From Aestuariibius violaceus (GTDB lineage: Bacteria; Pseudomonadota; Alphaproteobacteria; Rhodobacterales; Rhodobacteraceae), in contig NZ_JBFONT020000002.1 of NCBI RefSeq assembly GCF_040779325.2, forward strand, positions 868,001 to 932,000: DNA of 64,000 bases, given 5' to 3'. Within the stretch, counting starts at the first letter, position 1. Every line of letters starts with the position of its first letter. This document shows positions 62,192 to 64,000 of this stretch, in pieces. Position numbers and translations under genes: made by a program. Under the pieces are notes generated by a model. It was not told the DNA's origin and ran no database searches. It worked only from the letters and a program-made list of their open reading frames with translations.

Positions 62192-64000
62192 ATGAAGGAT
62201 ATCGCCCCCCTCAGCCGCCGCACATTCCTCACCTCCTCAGGCGCGCTCGTCCTCGCCGTGGCGGCCAACGGTTCCGTCTCGGTCGCCCGCGCGCAGGAGG
62301 CCGATGCCGCCGCTTGGGTCCGGATCGAACCGGACGGCACGACCCGCATCCTCTTTCCTTCGACCGAGATGGGTCAGGGCAGCTCCACCGCTCTGCCTAT
62401 GATACTCGCCGAGGAGATGGACGCCGATTGGGACGCCGTCGTGATCGAGCAGCTGAACGAGGACGACCGCCGCTTCGGCAACCCGGCCTTCGGCGGCGTG
62501 CTCTATACCGCCGGAAGCTCGGGCGTATACGGCTACTACGACACCCTGCGGCAGGCGGGCGCGAATGCGCGCGCCGTACTGATCGGCCGTGCGGCGGAGC
62601 GGCTGGGCGTAGATGCCTCGGAGCTATCCTCCGAGCCGGGCGCCGTCGTCCATGCCGGGAGCGGCCAGCGCCTGACCTACGGGGAACTGGCCGAGGGCAG
62701 CGGCCTGGACCGTGCCGAGGGCGCGCCGCTCAAGGACCAGGCCGACTTCCGTCTGATCGGCAGCGACACCCCTCGCCGTGACGTCCCTGCCAAGTCTACC
62801 GGGATCGAGACCTATGCCATCGACGTGCGCCTGCCGGGGATGCTCCATGCCGTTGTCCGTCGTGCGCCCGTCGAGGGCGAGAGCGTCGCCGCGCTGGACG
62901 CCACCGAGGCCGAGGCGCATCCTGGCGTCGTGCAGATCGTGACCTTGCCCGACGGAGTGGCCGTGGTGGCCGAGACGATCTGGGCGGCGATGGCTGCGCG
63001 CGACCTGCTCGACGTGACTTGGACCGAGACTGCCCCGGCCCGCGCCTGGGATGACGAGAGCACGCTGGCTGACTACGCCGCCACCGCCGAAGATCTGGAG
63101 ACCGAGGCCGCGACCTGGCGGGCCGAGGGTGACGCTCCCGGCGCAATCGCGGGCGCGGCTCGCACGGTCTCTGCCACCTATCTCTCGGACTACGCCTACC
63201 ACGCACAGCTGGAACCCATGGCCGTCGTCGCCCGCGTGGACGAGGAAGGCGCCGAGCTTTGGGCCGGGACCCAGACGCAAAGCTGGACGACGGACACTGT
63301 CCGCGAGGTTCTGGGCCTGCCGCCCGAGCGCATGCGCCTGCACATGATGACAATGGGCGGCAGCTTCGGCCGCCGAACGGAGCGCATGCAGGACTATGTG
63401 CGCGACGCGCTGCTCTGCGCCCGCGAGACAGGCCGCCCCGTCAAGGTGACCTGGACGCGAGAGGACGACGTCAAGCACGGCGGCTTCCGCCCCGCCGCGG
63501 CCCAACACCTTCAGGCGGGCCTGACGGAGGACGGCCGCGTGCAGGGCTGGCGCCACCGGGTCGGCACGCCCTCCGTCATCGCCTATTTCAACCCGGGCCG
63601 CTGGGCGCAGGTGGAGCCGCAGGACGTGATCTCCATGCTGGGCTCCGAAGCGCGGTTCTACGCCATGCCCGACATGGCCGCCGAACACGTCATGACAGAA
63701 CGCCGCGCCCGCGTTCTGCCGTGGCGCGGCATCGGCGCGGCCTACACCGCCTTCGCTGCGGAGTCCTTTGTCGACGAGCTGGCCGAAGCGGCCGGTCAGG
63801 ATCCCTTCGCCTTCCGCCGCGCGCTGATCGGTGACGACGCCCGCAGCCTTTCGCTGCTCGATCGGGTGCGCGAGATGTCAGACTGGGATCGCCCGCGGGA
63901 GGGCACCGCGCTCGGCCTGTCCTTCGCAGGCTACGGCGACACGCGGGTCGCGGGCGTCGCCGAGGTCTCGGTCGATCCGGAATCGGGCCGCATTGCCGTA
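62192..64000 (+). CDS. iorB: IorB-like molybdopterin subunit (runs off window)
   Basis: The reading stays open from ATG 62192 to the window end (603 codons; family length about 730). It begins with a twin-arginine-type signal (SRRTFLTSSGALVLAVAAN), so the enzyme is exported folded with its cofactor. Family marks: EMGQGSSTALPMILAEEMDADW, GSSGVYGYYDTLR, VMTMGGSFGRR-like MTMGGSFGRRTERMQ, and WRGIGAAYTAFAAESFVDELA. With IorA it hydroxylates an N-heterocycle or aldehyde; substrate not readable. Confidence 0.9.
   Translation, partial: MKDIAPLSRRTFLTSSGALVLAVAANGSVSVARAQEADAAAWVRIEPDGTTRILFPSTEMGQGSSTALPMILAEEMDADWDAVVIEQLNEDDRRFGNPAFGGVLYTAGSSGVYGYYDTLRQAGANARAVLIGRAAERLGVDASELSSEPGAVVHAGSGQRLTYGELAEGSGLDRAEGAPLKDQADFRLIGSDTPRRDVPAKSTGIETYAIDVRLPGMLHAVVRRAPVEGESVAALDATEAEAHPGVVQIVTLPDGVAVVAETIWAAMAARDLLDVTWTETAPARAWDDESTLADYAATAEDLETEAATWRAEGDAPGAIAGAARTVSATYLSDYAYHAQLEPMAVVARVDEEGAELWAGTQTQSWTTDTVREVLGLPPERMRLHMMTMGGSFGRRTERMQDYVRDALLCARETGRPVKVTWTREDDVKHGGFRPAAAQHLQAGLTEDGRVQGWRHRVGTPSVIAYFNPGRWAQVEPQDVISMLGSEARFYAMPDMAAEHVMTERRARVLPWRGIGAAYTAFAAESFVDELAEAAGQDPFAFRRALIGDDARSLSLLDRVREMSDWDRPREGTALGLSFAGYGDTRVAGVAEVSVDPESGRIAV

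Overview
The window looks like the chromosome of an alphaproteobacterium of the Rhodobacteraceae (Roseobacter/Rhodobacter group), joined at a tRNA-Arg gene to the end of an integrated conjugative element. Reasons: a Suf/Isc iron-sulfur operon led by an IscR with a single cysteine, a rhizobial-type rhaRSTPQUK/rhaDI rhamnose locus, a GC-rich hairpin repeat in the style common between Rhodobacteraceae genes, and a P-type trb conjugation module of the kind found in alphaproteobacterial integrative elements.

Region 1 (1-22,970), mobile element. A tightly overlapping trb operon (trbJ, a TrbK-like gene, trbL, trbF, trbG, trbI, DUF2274 gene) encodes part of a type IV mating-pair apparatus. It ends against a converging LysR gene. 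Then comes a long leftward cargo cluster (19.1 kb down to 6.8 kb): a beta-propeller/YciI fusion, a DcaP-like porin, an aldehyde dehydrogenase, an SDR, two SnoaL-like proteins, a protein with a duplicated NHLP (nitrile-hydratase-leader-like) module, a propeller lipoprotein, two NAD(P)-binding oxidoreductases, an MFS exporter and a metallo-beta-lactamase-fold hydrolase. Most joints are ATGA overlaps, so it reads as one or two operons, probably for uptake and oxidation of an unidentified small molecule. Four AraC-type genes, one without its DNA-binding domain and two forming a tandem repeat with an identical 176-bp 3' end, sit beside it.

Region 2 (22,970-23,230), the junction. An intact tRNA-Arg(CCG) is flanked by a 22-bp inverted repeat (19/22) and followed by a diverged copy of the first ~49 nt of the same tRNA, which suggests an old attachment site.

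Region 3 (23.3-37.8 kb), core chromosome. A lipoprotein and a LysR regulator precede the Fe-S operon on the minus strand: iscR, cysteine desulfurase, sufB, a block of accessory genes (138-aa protein, YbjQ, FkbM methyltransferase, a deleted YbjQ copy, cupin, membrane protein), sufC, sufD, a Yip1-like protein and sufS. A perfect 7+7 palindrome upstream of iscR is the likely operator. On the plus strand follow an alpha/beta hydrolase and a GNAT protein with an unusual N-terminal extension.

Region 4 (37.8-43.4 kb). NADP-isocitrate dehydrogenase (icd), then a divergent AraC/SDR pair with a carboxymuconolactone-decarboxylase-like protein, an Atu4866-like protein and a short MarR gene.

Region 5 (43.5-54.3 kb). 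Complete L-rhamnose locus: DeoR repressor, ABC importer, mutarotase and kinase leftward; aldolase/dehydrogenase and isomerase rightward. The divergent promoter carries a perfect 13-1-13 palindrome and 10-bp-phased CAATCA repeats.

Region 6 (54.3-64.0 kb), mosaic accessory DNA: a catalytic-domain-only tyrosine recombinase, small oxidoreductase and regulator genes, a frameshifted DMT transporter, traces of a quinone reductase gene, and an isoquinoline-1-oxidoreductase-type molybdenum hydroxylase pair whose large subunit runs off the window.
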